From an uncultured beta proteobacterium (GTDB taxonomy: Bacteria > Pseudomonadota > Gammaproteobacteria > Burkholderiales > SG8-41): DNA of 64,000 nt. The position numbers were made by a program, and so were the translations under genes. The first letter of the stretch is position 1. Each line of letters opens with the position of its first letter. Shown piece by piece: positions 9,101-17,344 of this stretch. The DNA lies in the NCBI GenBank assembly GCA_903889565.1, contig CAISYC010000044.1, positions 1 to 64,000 on the forward strand. Reading direction: 5' to 3'. The notes under the pieces were generated by a model that was given only the letters and a program-made list of their open reading frames with translations, was not told the DNA's origin and did no database searches.

Positions 9101-10971
9101 ATCGAGTTCTGGATCGACTGCAACATGGTGGCGGCATCGGAAAGTGCGATTTCGTCGTGTTTGCGTCGCGTAATGTCATGCGCAATTCCAAAAGTGCCGG
9201 TGACAATTCCATTTGCGTCGCGCAGCGGCCCCTTGGTGCTCAAATAAACGCGCTCGCCATTAACGGTCGTCAGTGTTTCTTCAAAAGTGGTTGTTTTGCC
9301 GTCCACCAACACTGCCATGTTTTCGCGTTTCATTTTTTCCGCCTGTGCGGGTGGGAACAGCGCGCTGTCGTCTTTGCCGAGGACTTCGCCTGCTTGCTTG
9401 CCGGTGATGCGGCAGGCTTCGCGATTGAAAAGCAGGTAGCGGCCATCGACATCTTTGGCGAAAATCGCGTCAGTCGAAGCGTCGGCGATCGCGTTCAACA
9501 ATTGCAGCGTTTGCAATTGTTCGGCTTGCTCGGCGTGACGGACAGCGGCAATTTGCAGTGCAATGCGCGCACGGTGCGATGCGCCCATGGCGCACGCGGC
9601 AATGATTGCGATCAATCCGGCAAGCGCGATCCAGGCGGCGTCGCTCAGCATTGCGGCGACGATTTCCGAGTGATCGATTTTCGCGATGATCAGCCAATCG
9701 CTGCCGGCCACCGGGCGGACCGTCCCCATGACTTCAACGCCGCGATAGTCGATGGCGTGGATGGCCGGGCTCTTCGATTGGCATTCGGTCGCACCGCGTA
9801 CGGCGAGGAGCGCACTGTTTTCGGTGGTGTAGGTGCCGGGCCCATCGTTGCGAAAGCGCAGCGGGCTAACAAAAGTAATCTTGTCGCCGGCCCGTGAAAC
9901 CAGCAGGGTTTCGGCGCTGGTCGTGGCGACCGGCCATCGTTCGAGCAGCGGGAACAGGAATTCCGTAGCGTCGATGCGCAGCGTGATGGTGCCATGTGCG
10001 ACCGATCCGCCACCAACCAGCGGGATAACGAAGTCGATACGTGACGCGGCCGGCGCCCCCGCACGATAATAAACGGGGGTACGCTGGGTCCGGCCGGTGG
10101 CGAGCGCGCGCAATACTGCAGTTTTTAATTCCGCGCTTGCGCCGCGGCTCACGGTATCGTTGTCGCGCGCGATCGTCTCGCCATGTTCGTCGGAGACAAT
10201 GGCGCTTTCATACTCATTGGCCTTGCGGTACTCTGTCGCGCGTTCCCGCAGGCGCTGCAGGCTGGTTTTGTCCCCGGATTTTCGCCATTTTCCGTAGAGT
10301 TCGGCCATCAGAGGACTGGATCGGACGAACTCCGTTTCAGCCATGCGGTGACGCAGCCATGCCGCCACTTCGACGGCGCGCGAATCCGCGATCGCCTCAA
10401 TGCGCGCCGCTTCGCGCTGTTCGACTTCGGAGTAACGAAAATAGATTGTGGCGACGGTCACGGTGACGATCGCGACGATGGCGATGGCCATTTGCAGGGC
10501 CGGACTTTTGGGGGCAAGAGACGACGCGAAGTTGTCGGGGCGACGGGTCGAACTCTGTGCGTTACCGTTCCGGCGATAGCGGAGCAATGCGTAGAGGATT
10601 GCCGCGGTGACGACGACAAAGAGCCAGCCTTTGAGCGTGCCCAGTTGCGCGCCCAGCGTAGCGTCGCCGGAATAGCGATCAAGCATCCAGTCGGACAATA
10701 AAATCCACGCGGCAGCACTCAGCGCATAGATCCAAGCCACGCGCGCAGCGTCATTGTGATCGCCCTGGTTCTGCCCAGATGTCGAACCGTTTTTCATTGG
10801 CTTGCATGTTCTGGGCCCCATTACGCGGGGCATTGATTGCCTTCGGGTTGGTGAATCAGCCTTGTTCAGCCGGTCCATTCCACGGAAGTCGTTATCATTC
10901 TGCACCCGCGACAGGATCGCACCCTTGATATTGGTCAATAAGTGACGTGCTGCGTTGCCGGATCTCGTCAA
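6178..10971 (-). CDS. Multi-PAS/GAF membrane sensor histidine kinase
   Basis: Up to 1597 residues. Two membrane segments (about 80-97 and 115-135) precede a third (about 160-178), an extracytoplasmic sensor region (about 180-440) and a fourth membrane segment (about 445-465). The cytoplasmic part then carries PAS (about 487-602), PAS (612-740), GAF (755-912) and three more PAS domains (912-1035, 1050-1165, 1195-1313). The kinase core follows: HisKA motif SVSHDLRAP with H1383, N-box SNLIGNAFKF, VRDNGVGF (D1525) and GTGVGL. There is no receiver domain and no response regulator next door, so its partner is unknown. The start is uncertain: 10971 is a TTG, with in-frame ATGs downstream, for example at 10797, all upstream of the first membrane segment. 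Confidence 0.85.
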   Translation of the reverse strand: MTRSGNAARHLLTNIKGAILSRVQNDNDFRGMDRLNKADSPTRRQSMPRVMGPRTCKPMKNGSTSGQNQGDHNDAARVAWIYALSAAAWILLSDWMLDRYSGDATLGAQLGTLKGWLFVVVTAAILYALLRYRRNGNAQSSTRRPDNFASSLAPKSPALQMAIAIVAIVTVTVATIYFRYSEVEQREAARIEAIADSRAVEVAAWLRHRMAETEFVRSSPLMAELYGKWRKSGDKTSLQRLRERATEYRKANEYESAIVSDEHGETIARDNDTVSRGASAELKTAVLRALATGRTQRTPVYYRAGAPAASRIDFVIPLVGGGSVAHGTITLRIDATEFLFPLLERWPVATTSAETLLVSRAGDKITFVSPLRFRNDGPGTYTTENSALLAVRGATECQSKSPAIHAIDYRGVEVMGTVRPVAGSDWLIIAKIDHSEIVAAMLSDAAWIALAGLIAIIAACAMGASHRARIALQIAAVRHAEQAEQLQTLQLLNAIADASTDAIFAKDVDGRYLLFNREACRITGKQAGEVLGKDDSALFPPAQAEKMKRENMAVLVDGKTTTFEETLTTVNGERVYLSTKGPLRDANGIVTGTFGIAHDITRRKHDEIALSDAATMLQSIQNSITNQMVVLDRNGVIVTVNKAWEDFAKENSPGAGVIPANTGITANYLDICANASGEFSDEAAAACDGIRRILAGEHEGFELEYPCHAPFEKRWFLMNAAPLKSGVGGAVVVHTNITARKRVEMAKQEQTRILEMVTGNVPILQTLGAIARSIEFLADDKICSILLIDETGTHLKHAAAPSLPAAYNQAIDGIAIGPGVGCCGTAAYIRAEVVVADILTHPFWRDFVSLAKPIGLRSCWSTPIFNAKNDVVGTFAMYGRVPGEPSTCDRQFVDLATHLASICIDSSRARAALELSENRYHSMVNALTEGIVMFDGSGRVVACNPAAEKIFSTSEKQMVEQFRSPSDWPETVDENGRPVRHEDRAISQAIATGETQRGRIRGQKLPDGSMRWRIVNAEPLRDAGERVSGVIASYTDITERFRVEQEMRKLSLAVEQSFNSIIITNADARIEFVNDAFCRVSGYSRDELLGRNPRLLKSGKTPDATYRTMWATLTAGHAWKGEFTNRHKDGNEFTEIVHISPIRQSDGRITHYLGIREDITERKRISEELDRHRHHLEELVVERTQALETANAALRQSENFVKAITNNVPGLVSYWDRDMRCRFANKAYFEWWGKTPDEMLGRTVQEIVAPGELFKYEPRMAAALRGEPQHMERSHPLPGGRTGYTWAHYIPETENGSVIGFYVLGTDITAVKEAELQLRKLNDEISLARDLLQQNNTDLANEVEQRRRAEDEARQLNQILDSRKQALERLAKNLETFSYSVSHDLRAPLRAISGYAEMLCEAEAAKLSDEGRHMLERVIAGARKMDRLIKDILEYSRVERLKRKDSVIDMAALAKQIGEDQLVAHPQAQFVLGDLPKITAEATMVQQILSNLIGNAFKFSAKRADARIEIGAVNVNGTPEFFVRDNGVGFNQKYSGKLFNLFQRMHSESEFAGTGVGLAVVKRLIEHHGGRVSAESVPDEQTTFRFTLAPDSVATAA

Positions 10972-11114
10972 TCAGAACTACGGCAGATGTTTCGAAACAC
11001 TGAATGATTATCGGGAACGAGGCTAGCCCGCCGAGGGAACCATTGAACTGTCAATTTCAGCGCACAGTTTTGATTCGGCGTTAACGGTTCGGGGTCAATC
11101 GCTGTGCGTCTGCG

Positions 11115-12323
11115 TTAGCGTGGGCCACCGCCCCAAAGCTGGTTAAGATCTTCGAAATTCCATTTCTCCGGATCTTCCTGACCGACGATGCGGTCGCCGG
11201 GGGTCCGCGCGAGATCGATGATTTGCGGCGGCAGGCGCACCTGCGACTTGAGCGAAAAGAATACCTTCACCTTCGGTACCAGCAGCGAGTTGTCGGATTG
11301 CTCCGTGACCACGCCAAGGCGGCCCGATTGCAGACGCACCAGGCTGCCCACCGGATAGATGCCAACACTTTTGACGAACGCCTGGAACACGCGCTCGTCG
11401 AAATGGCCCTTGCTCCACGACGCCATCTTGTGCACCGCTTCGGCCGGGTCCCAGCCGCGTTTGTACGGGCGCTCGGAAGTGATGGCGTCATAGATGTCGC
11501 ACACTGCGCCCATTTTGGCGAACAGGCTGATGCTGTCGCCGGCGAGCTTGTGCGGGTAGCCGCTGCCGTCGATTTTTTCGTGGTGGTGCAGGCAGACGTC
11601 GAGCGCGATCTCGCTGACACCCTTGCCGCCCTTGAGCATTTCGTGGCCGGCCGCCGGGTGGCCCTTGACCAGCGTAAATTCTTCGTCGGTGAGTTTGCCC
11701 GGCTTGTTGAGCACCTCGAGCGGAATCGCCATCTTGCCGACGTCGTGCAGCAGGCCGGCCATGCCGGCCTCGCGGGTTTGCTCTTCGTCGAAATCGAGCT
11801 GGCGCGCCAGCGCGATCATCAGGCCGCACACAGCCACCGAGTGCATGTAGGTGTAGTCGTCGGCCGATTTGAGGCGGGCGATGCTGATCAGTGCACCCGG
11901 ATTGCGCGCCACCGAGGCGGAAATCTCCTCGACCAGCGGCATCACGTTTTCCGCCTCGACCGCCTTGCCCATGCGCGCCTCGTTGAACATCGAGACGACG
12001 GCTTTTTTGGATTCCGCGACGATGCTTGAGGCGCGCGCAATTTCGGCCGCAATCGGCACGAATTTCGGCGCGGCTGTTTTCGGCGCGGTTTGCACGACCG
12101 GGACGGCGGGCGCGGGTGGCGGTGCCGTGGCGACGGCAACGTCGAGGCCCTTGTCGGTGTCGATCATCGCCTCGGTGATGCCGCTGTCGACGATTTTCGC
12201 GATCTGCGCGGCGTCCTTGAGTTTGAACGAGGTGCGCCAGAAAGGGTGATTGATCCAGTTTCCGCACAATTCGTGCAGGAACATGCCGGGTTGCAGTTGG
12301 CGGGTATCGATTTTTCTCAACAT
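11115..12323 (-). CDS. HD-GYP domain cyclic-di-GMP phosphodiesterase with N-terminal DUF3391
   Basis: A 402-residue protein if started at the ATG at 12323 (MLRKIDTRQLQPGMF), which matches the usual start of the DUF3391 domain found ahead of HD-GYP domains. The catalytic domain shows LLHDVGK with H193/D194, followed by HHHEKIDGSGYP, the complete HD...GYP signature of enzymes that hydrolyse cyclic-di-GMP. A proline/alanine-rich linker joins the two parts. It is cytoplasmic and probably affects motility or biofilm state. It lies downstream of ybiT in the same direction, separated by a strong hairpin, so it may have its own promoter. Confidence 0.92.
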   Translation of the reverse strand: MLRKIDTRQLQPGMFLHELCGNWINHPFWRTSFKLKDAAQIAKIVDSGITEAMIDTDKGLDVAVATAPPPAPAVPVVQTAPKTAAPKFVPIAAEIARASSIVAESKKAVVSMFNEARMGKAVEAENVMPLVEEISASVARNPGALISIARLKSADDYTYMHSVAVCGLMIALARQLDFDEEQTREAGMAGLLHDVGKMAIPLEVLNKPGKLTDEEFTLVKGHPAAGHEMLKGGKGVSEIALDVCLHHHEKIDGSGYPHKLAGDSISLFAKMGAVCDIYDAITSERPYKRGWDPAEAVHKMASWSKGHFDERVFQAFVKSVGIYPVGSLVRLQSGRLGVVTEQSDNSLLVPKVKVFFSLKSQVRLPPQIIDLARTPGDRIVGQEDPEKWNFEDLNQLWGGGPR

Positions 12324-12402
12324 GGTGGCAGCGCGCGCAGTAATCCCTTGAAAGTGCAAGCAGTACATCGGGAATAACGGCGCGGCGGGTTGAATCTTGA
12401 GG

Positions 12403-12434
12403 CCGCCGCCCCACCGCTGGTGGTGGCGCGGCGG
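12403..12434 (-). terminator. Strong hairpin between ybiT and the HD-GYP gene
   Basis: CCGCCGC at 12403-12409 pairs with GCGGCGG at 12428-12434. After one C-C mismatch the stem continues CCACC/GGTGG around a 6-base loop, giving 12 paired positions. No T-run follows on either strand, so it is not a classical intrinsic terminator. It could attenuate read-through or stabilise the ybiT transcript. Confidence 0.4.
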
Positions 12435-12472
12435 TCAAACCACCGGATGCGGCGTTTCGGGGCGTGCGCGGT

Positions 12473-14071
12473 TCAGGCGGCGAGACCGCGCGCAGTCAGA
12501 TAGTCGTCGTAGCCGCCGGCGTGAATGTGAATGCCTTCCGGCGTCATTTCGATGATGCGGGTGGCCAGCGACGACACGAACTCGCGGTCGTGAGAGACGA
12601 AAATCAGCGTGCCCTGGAATTTTTCCAGCGCCGTGTTGAGTGACTCGATGCATTCCATGTCGAGGTGATTGGTCGGTTCGTCCATCAGCAGCACATTGCG
12701 CCGCTGCAGCATCAGTTTGCCGAACACCATGCGCTGCTGTTCCCCACCCGACAGCACGGAGGTCGATTTGAGGGCGTCGTCACCCGAGAACAGCAGGCGG
12801 CCGAGCACGCTGCGCACGGTCTGGTCGTTGTCATTGGGGCCGCGCCATTGCGCCATCCATTCGGGCAGCGTGTCGTCGCCGTCGAAGTCGCCGGAGTGAT
12901 CCTGCGCGCAATAGCCGAGCTTGGCTTTTTCGGTCCAGCGCAGCGTGCCCGCATCCGGCTCGAGATCGCCGGCGAGGCAGCGCAGCAGCGTGGTCTTGCC
13001 GATGCCGTTGGGGCCGATGATGGCGATGCGTTCACCGGCTTCGGCGCGCAGATTGAAATTGGTGAACAGCGGCTTGTCATAGCCCTTGGCCAGCTTCTGC
13101 ACTTCGAACACGTAGCGGTGTAACTGGTCGCGCTGGTCGATTTCGAAACGGATGTACGGATACTGCCTGGTCGACGGCTTGATGTCCTCGACCTTGATTT
13201 TTTCGATCAGGCGCGCGCGCGAAGTGGCCTGACGCGCCTTTGAGGCATTGGCGGAAAAGCGGCGCACGAAATCCTGCAGGTCGGCGATGCGTTCCTTGGC
13301 GCGCGCGTTGGCGGTGAGCAGGCCTTCGCGCGCCTGTGTCGATGCCAGCATGTAGTCGTCGTAGTTGCCGGGATAAATGCGGATCTCGCCGTAATCGACG
13401 TCGGCCATGTGGGTGCACACCGCCGACAGAAAATGGCGGTCGTGCGAAATGATGATCATGGTGCTCGAACGCTCGTTCAACACGCCTTCGAGCCAGCGGA
13501 TGGTATTGATGTCGAGGTGGTTGGTCGGTTCGTCGAGCAGCAGGATGTCCGGGTCACCGAACAGCGCCTGCGCCAGCAGCACGCGCAGTTTCCAGCCGGG
13601 CGCCACCGCGCTCATCGGGCCGTTGTGCTGTTCGAACGGAATGCCGAGGCCGGAGAGCAATTCGCCGGCGCGCGCTTCCGCGGTGTAGCCGCCGAATTCG
13701 GCGAAGGTGTGTTCGAGATCGGCCGCGCGCATGTAATCGTCTTCGCTGGCGTCGGCATTGGCGTAGATGGCGTCGCGTTCCTGCATTGCCTGCCACATGC
13801 CGTCGTGACCCATCATGACCACATCGAGCACGCGCGTGTCTTCATAGGCGAACTGGTCCTGGCGCAGTTTGCCGAGGCGCTCGCCCTTGTCGATGGCGAC
13901 CGAGCCGGCGCTCGGCTCGAGATCGCCGCCAAGGATTTTCATGAAGGTCGATTTGCCGCAGCCGTTGGCGCCGATCAGGCCGTAGCGGTTGCCCTGGCCG
14001 AAACGGATCGAGACGTTTTCAAACAGCGGCTTGTCGCCGAACTGGATGCTGATGCCGGTGGTGGTAATCAT
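12473..14071 (-). CDS. ybiT: ABC-F family ATP-binding protein YbiT
   Basis: A 532-residue protein with two ABC ATPase domains and no membrane segments. The first Walker A is GANGCGKST and its Walker B region reads [11 protein letters not shown]; the second has [18 protein letters not shown] and [11 protein letters not shown]. The inter-domain linker carries [17 protein letters not shown]. Length and sequence match E. coli YbiT (530 residues) along the whole protein. ABC-F proteins bind the ribosomal E site and relieve stalled translation. Start at the ATG at 14071 gives [12 protein letters not shown], as in the family. It lies 41 bases downstream of suhB in the same direction. Confidence 0.95.
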   Translation of the reverse strand: MITTTGISIQFGDKPLFENVSIRFGQGNRYGLIGANGCGKSTFMKILGGDLEPSAGSVAIDKGERLGKLRQDQFAYEDTRVLDVVMMGHDGMWQAMQERDAIYANADASEDDYMRAADLEHTFAEFGGYTAEARAGELLSGLGIPFEQHNGPMSAVAPGWKLRVLLAQALFGDPDILLLDEPTNHLDINTIRWLEGVLNERSSTMIIISHDRHFLSAVCTHMADVDYGEIRIYPGNYDDYMLASTQAREGLLTANARAKERIADLQDFVRRFSANASKARQATSRARLIEKIKVEDIKPSTRQYPYIRFEIDQRDQLHRYVFEVQKLAKGYDKPLFTNFNLRAEAGERIAIIGPNGIGKTTLLRCLAGDLEPDAGTLRWTEKAKLGYCAQDHSGDFDGDDTLPEWMAQWRGPNDNDQTVRSVLGRLLFSGDDALKSTSVLSGGEQQRMVFGKLMLQRRNVLLMDEPTNHLDMECIESLNTALEKFQGTLIFVSHDREFVSSLATRIIEMTPEGIHIHAGGYDDYLTARGLAA

Positions 14072-14112
14072 TGGTTTGCCTGCAGGCCGCGCGAGATGCG
14101 CGCGCCGCTGAA

Positions 14113-14910
14113 TTACTTCTTGAGCCTGTCCGCGAGATACGGCGCGAGCGACTGGATGAGCTGCGAAAACAGCTTCGGATTGGCGGCAACGAGATTGCCC
14201 GATTCCATGTAACCGGTGTTGCCGAGGAAATTGCCAACGAGACCGCCGGCCTCGGTGATCAGCAGGCAGCCCGCCGCCATGTCCCACGGCGCGAGACCGA
14301 TTTCCCAGAAGCCGTCGGCACGGCCGGCGGCGACATAGGCGAGATCGAGTGTCGCCGCACCGGCGCGGCGGATGCCGCTGGTCTTTTGCGCGAGATCCTT
14401 GAACATCGCCAGATAATTGTCGATCAGCGAAAATTCCTTGAACGGAAAACCGGTGGCCAGCAGGCAGCCCTGCAGCTTGGTGCGTTTGCTGACGCGCATC
14501 CGATGATCGTTGAGATAGGCGCCGCGACCGCGCGTTGCGGTGAACAGTTCGTTGCGGACCGGATCGTAGACCACCGCCTGCGACAGCACGCCCTTGTGCG
14601 AGAGCGCGATCGAAACCGCGTACTGCGGAAAGCCATGCAGAAAATTTGTCGTGCCGTCGAGCGGATCGATGATCCACACGTATTCGGAATCGCCGGAGGC
14701 GCCGCTTTCCTCTGCTAGAATCGAATGACTCGGATAGGCGTCGTGAATGACGCGGATGATCGCACTTTCCGCTTCGCGATCGACTTCCGAAACGTAGTCG
14801 TTGGCGGCCTTTTGCGTGACGGTCAGAACGTCGATGTTCTGCGCGGCGCGGTTGATGATGTTGCCGGCGCGGCGCGCTGCCTTGATGGCGGTATTGAGCA
14901 TCGGATGCAT
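14113..14910 (-). CDS. suhB: Inositol-1-monophosphatase family protein SuhB
   Basis: A 265-residue protein, close to E. coli SuhB (267). It carries the metal-binding phosphatase motifs: an EES segment, [12 protein letters not shown] and a C-terminal [17 protein letters not shown]. Members hydrolyse inositol monophosphate with Mg2+; SuhB also joins rRNA antitermination complexes with RNA polymerase. The ATG at 14910 gives [13 protein letters not shown], the family start. It is divergent from trmJ with 75 bases between the starts, the same suhB-trmJ neighbourhood as in E. coli. Confidence 0.95.
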   Translation of the reverse strand: MHPMLNTAIKAARRAGNIINRAAQNIDVLTVTQKAANDYVSEVDREAESAIIRVIHDAYPSHSILAEESGASGDSEYVWIIDPLDGTTNFLHGFPQYAVSIALSHKGVLSQAVVYDPVRNELFTATRGRGAYLNDHRMRVSKRTKLQGCLLATGFPFKEFSLIDNYLAMFKDLAQKTSGIRRAGAATLDLAYVAAGRADGFWEIGLAPWDMAAGCLLITEAGGLVGNFLGNTGYMESGNLVAANPKLFSQLIQSLAPYLADRLKK

Positions 14911-14985
14911 GGCGGGGGCGTTTCCAGAAAGCGGTTTTCGGCGCGCCAAACGAGGCGCAGGCCGGACTCGGAGGGGCGTATTGTA
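14911..14985. promoter_or_regulatory. Divergent suhB/trmJ intergenic region
   Basis: The 75 bases between the head-to-head starts must carry both ribosome-binding sites and probably both promoters. GAGGGG at 14971-14976 sits 9 bases before the trmJ GTG and looks like its ribosome-binding site. No clear -35/-10 pair is visible. Confidence 0.4.
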
Positions 14986-15720
14986 GTGAATAACACCGAC
15001 CCGCTCAAAAATATTCGCATTGTGCTGGCCAGACCCAGCCACCCGGGCAACATCGGCGCTGCTGCGCGCGCGATGAAGAACATGGGTTTGAGCGATCTCA
15101 GGCTGGTGCAGCCGCGGCATTTTCCGCATCCGGATGCGGTGGTGCGCGCTGCCGGCGCCGACGATGTGCTCGATGCGGCGCGCGTCGTTGACAGCGTTGC
15201 CGCTGCGCTCGAAGGCTGCGTGCTGGCGGTTGCATCGACTGCGCGTCACCGCGAATTGCGTCACGAATCGATGGATGCGCGCAGCGCTGCGCACGCCGCG
15301 CTCGCGGCGGCCGCGCAGCCGGTTGCCATTTTGTTCGGCAACGAGACTTCGGGCCTTACGGCAGATGAAGCGGCGCACTGCCGGATCTGGGCGCAGGTGC
15401 CGACCGCGCCCGATTTCAAATCGCTCAATCTCGGCGCGGCGGTGCAGGTGTTCGCTTATGAATTGCGCATGGCCTGTCTGGCAGGTGTGCCGGCATTGCC
15501 GACCGATCCGGAGTTCGCGCCCGCCACGCTGGAGCAGGTCGAGCAACTCTATGTCCATCTCGAAGAGCGCATGACCATCAGCGGTTTTTACAATCCGGCC
15601 AACCCCGGGCGGCTCGAGTTACGGTTGCGCCGCCTGCTGGCGCGCGCGCGGCTCGAAGCCGAGGAAGTCAATATTCTGCGCGGATTTCTGAAGACGCTCG
15701 AACAACCCAAGCGGCGCTGA
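14986..15720 (+). CDS. trmJ: tRNA (cytidine/uridine-2'-O-)-methyltransferase TrmJ
   Basis: A 244-residue SPOUT-class methyltransferase, matching E. coli TrmJ (246). The N-terminal [20 protein letters not shown] and the knot motifs LFGNETSGL and [11 protein letters not shown], which form the SAM-binding site, are present. TrmJ methylates the 2'-oxygen of position 32 in tRNAs. The start is a GTG at 14986 with GAGGGG just upstream; the frame is open further upstream inside suhB, but only this start gives the family N-terminus. In E. coli the next genes are iscRS; here cysE lies between. Confidence 0.93.
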   Translation: MNNTDPLKNIRIVLARPSHPGNIGAAARAMKNMGLSDLRLVQPRHFPHPDAVVRAAGADDVLDAARVVDSVAAALEGCVLAVASTARHRELRHESMDARSAAHAALAAAAQPVAILFGNETSGLTADEAAHCRIWAQVPTAPDFKSLNLGAAVQVFAYELRMACLAGVPALPTDPEFAPATLEQVEQLYVHLEERMTISGFYNPANPGRLELRLRRLLARARLEAEEVNILRGFLKTLEQPKRR

Positions 15721-15975
15721 CGCCGGGCTCATTGATGCGGCGGCATGACGCGTGCTGCACACCATTGATGCGTTGGCGCTGAAATTCAATCGTTGTTCGG
15801 CAAACATCGATACGAAGATTGATGTCGCTCGAACGTGCGGATCGCAAAGAAAGCGCTGAGGTTTGAGAAATCGCGGCTTGTTTCGAGCGCATTTGAGGGT
15901 TTTGGCTTATGTCAATAGTTGACTGAATTAGTTGGGAAAAGGTAACCTTTCGGTCCATTTTTCGCACAATCGGCC
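15721..15975 (+). promoter_or_regulatory. Intergenic region upstream of cysE
   Basis: These 255 bases between trmJ and cysE hold no convincing gene. The last 80 bases are more AT-rich and probably hold the cysE promoter. No clear box or terminator is visible. Confidence 0.3.
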
Positions 15976-16704
15976 ATGTTCAAACGGATCAAGGAAGAGA
16001 TCGCGGTTGTCTTCGAACGCGATCCGGCGGCGCGCAATACCTGGGAGGTGATTACCTGCTACCCGGGCATCCACGCGATCGTGCTGCACCGGTTCGCTCA
16101 CTGGCTGTGGCAACTGCAACTGCGTTGGCCGGCGCGTTTCGTTTCGCATATCACGCGCTGGCTGACCGGCATCGAGATTCATCCGGGCGCGACCATCGGT
16201 CAGCGCTTTTTCATCGACCACGGCATGGGCGTGGTGATCGGCGAGACCGCCGAAATCGGCGACGATTGCACGCTTTATCACGGCGTTACCCTGGGCGGCA
16301 CGTCGTGGAGCCGCGGCAAGCGCCATCCGACGCTCGGCAACGGCGTGGTGGTCGGCGCCGGTGCGAAAATTCTGGGTCCGATCAATGTCGGCGAGGGCGC
16401 TCACATCGGCTCCAACGCGGTGGTGGTCAAGGCGGTGCCGCCGGGCGCGACGGCGGTCGGCATTCCGGCACGCATTATCGAGAAGGAAGCCGGCGAGAAG
16501 GCCGGGTTTACGGCCTATGCGGTGGGCAGCGACATGAATGATCCGGTGTCACGCGCCATCCATGAATTGATCGATCACGGTGTGGCAACCGACAAGCGCC
16601 TCGAGTTGATACTCGCGCATTTGCAAAAGCTCGGTGTCGATTGCGCCGACTCGGCCGAGCGCGAGCGTTTCGACGCCGGTTATCTGAACAAGATCGTCGA
16701 TTAG
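15976..16704 (+). CDS. cysE: Serine O-acetyltransferase
   Basis: A 242-residue hexapeptide-repeat acetyltransferase. The N-terminal helical region is followed by left-handed beta-helix repeats (from [19 protein letters not shown] onward), with the catalytic-type DHG and the GGTSW/RHPTLG loop of CysE. It makes O-acetylserine from serine and acetyl-CoA, the committed step of cysteine synthesis. Its place just upstream of the IscR/IscS Fe-S operon fits, since cysteine is the sulfur donor there. The form is the shorter type of serine acetyltransferase (E. coli CysE is 273). Confidence 0.93.
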   Translation: MFKRIKEEIAVVFERDPAARNTWEVITCYPGIHAIVLHRFAHWLWQLQLRWPARFVSHITRWLTGIEIHPGATIGQRFFIDHGMGVVIGETAEIGDDCTLYHGVTLGGTSWSRGKRHPTLGNGVVVGAGAKILGPINVGEGAHIGSNAVVVKAVPPGATAVGIPARIIEKEAGEKAGFTAYAVGSDMNDPVSRAIHELIDHGVATDKRLELILAHLQKLGVDCADSAERERFDAGYLNKIVD

Positions 16705-16744
16705 TGCTGCCAGGCGGGACTGATTTTGCTACGTTGCGGCAATC

Positions 16745-16773
16745 TTGACTGATTAGCTCGGCTATTATATAGT
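16745..16773 (+). promoter_or_regulatory. Sigma-70-type promoter of the iscR-suf operon
   Basis: TTGACT at 16745-16750 and TATAGT at 16768-16773 are separated by exactly 17 bases, a near-consensus promoter. Transcription would start near 16780, about 50 bases before iscR. The -10 box and start are covered by an IscR-like operator. Confidence 0.75.
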
Positions 16774-16793
16774 TGACCTGAACACTCTGGTAT
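16769..16793 (+). promoter_or_regulatory. IscR type-1 operator upstream of iscR
   Basis: This 25-base block begins ATAGTTGACC and ends CTGGTAT. Against the published type-1 IscR consensus (ATASYYGACTRWWWYAGTCRRSTAT) I count about 20 of 25 matching positions, including both outer ATA/TAT ends. It overlaps the -10 box and start of the promoter, as expected for repression by [2Fe-2S]-IscR. Binding is inferred from sequence only. Confidence 0.7.
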
Positions 16794-16832
16794 AGCTGCT
16801 CATGCAGTTCAATGTTTTAAAAGAGGTTTCTT

Positions 16833-17312
16833 ATGAGACTGACGACAAAAGGACGTTTTGCAGTGACCGCGATGGTGGACTTGGCGATGCGTCATGGCTC
16901 GGGTCCGGTGGCGCTGGCGGAAATCAGCCAGCGGCAGAAGATTTCGCTGTCATACCTTGAGCAATTGTTCGGCAAACTGCGCCGGCGCGAACTGGTCGAC
17001 AGCGTGCGCGGTCCGGGCGGCGGTTATTGCCTGGCCAAGGATATGGCGGAAATTGTCGTCTCCGATATCATTCTCGCGGTGGACGAGCCGATCGACGCCA
17101 CGCAGTGCGGCGGCAAGGAAAACTGTCGCGACGACCAGAAATGCATTACGCACGACCTGTGGGCGCAACTCAACAAGCGCATATTCGATTACCTCGGCGG
17201 CGTGACGCTGAAGCAGCTGGTCGACGACCAGAAGGCGAAGCAGAACGGTCCGGTGCAGGTGCGCGACATGCGCGAGACCAGCCGCACGCCGCGCACGCCC
17301 GTATCGGCCTGA
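16833..17312 (+). CDS. iscR: Fe-S cluster regulator IscR (Rrf2 family)
   Basis: A 159-residue Rrf2-family winged-helix protein. The N-terminus MRLTTKGRFAVTAMVDLA and the helix SLSYLEQLFGKLR are typical of IscR. The cluster ligands fall at C92, C98, C104 and H107, the same numbers as in E. coli IscR, so it should bind a [2Fe-2S] cluster and repress its operon when clusters are plentiful. An AGAGG ribosome-binding site (16822-16826) precedes the ATG. It heads a long operon of Fe-S assembly genes and has an IscR box in its own promoter. Confidence 0.96.
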   Translation: MRLTTKGRFAVTAMVDLAMRHGSGPVALAEISQRQKISLSYLEQLFGKLRRRELVDSVRGPGGGYCLAKDMAEIVVSDIILAVDEPIDATQCGGKENCRDDQKCITHDLWAQLNKRIFDYLGGVTLKQLVDDQKAKQNGPVQVRDMRETSRTPRTPVSA

Positions 17313-17344
17313 AGCAGACCGCGAATCCAAACTGCCGCAACTGC

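Noticed and set aside
6229-9897. Long plus-strand frames opposite the multi-PAS kinase
   Set aside because: They are shadows of the kinase, which has all the domain motifs.
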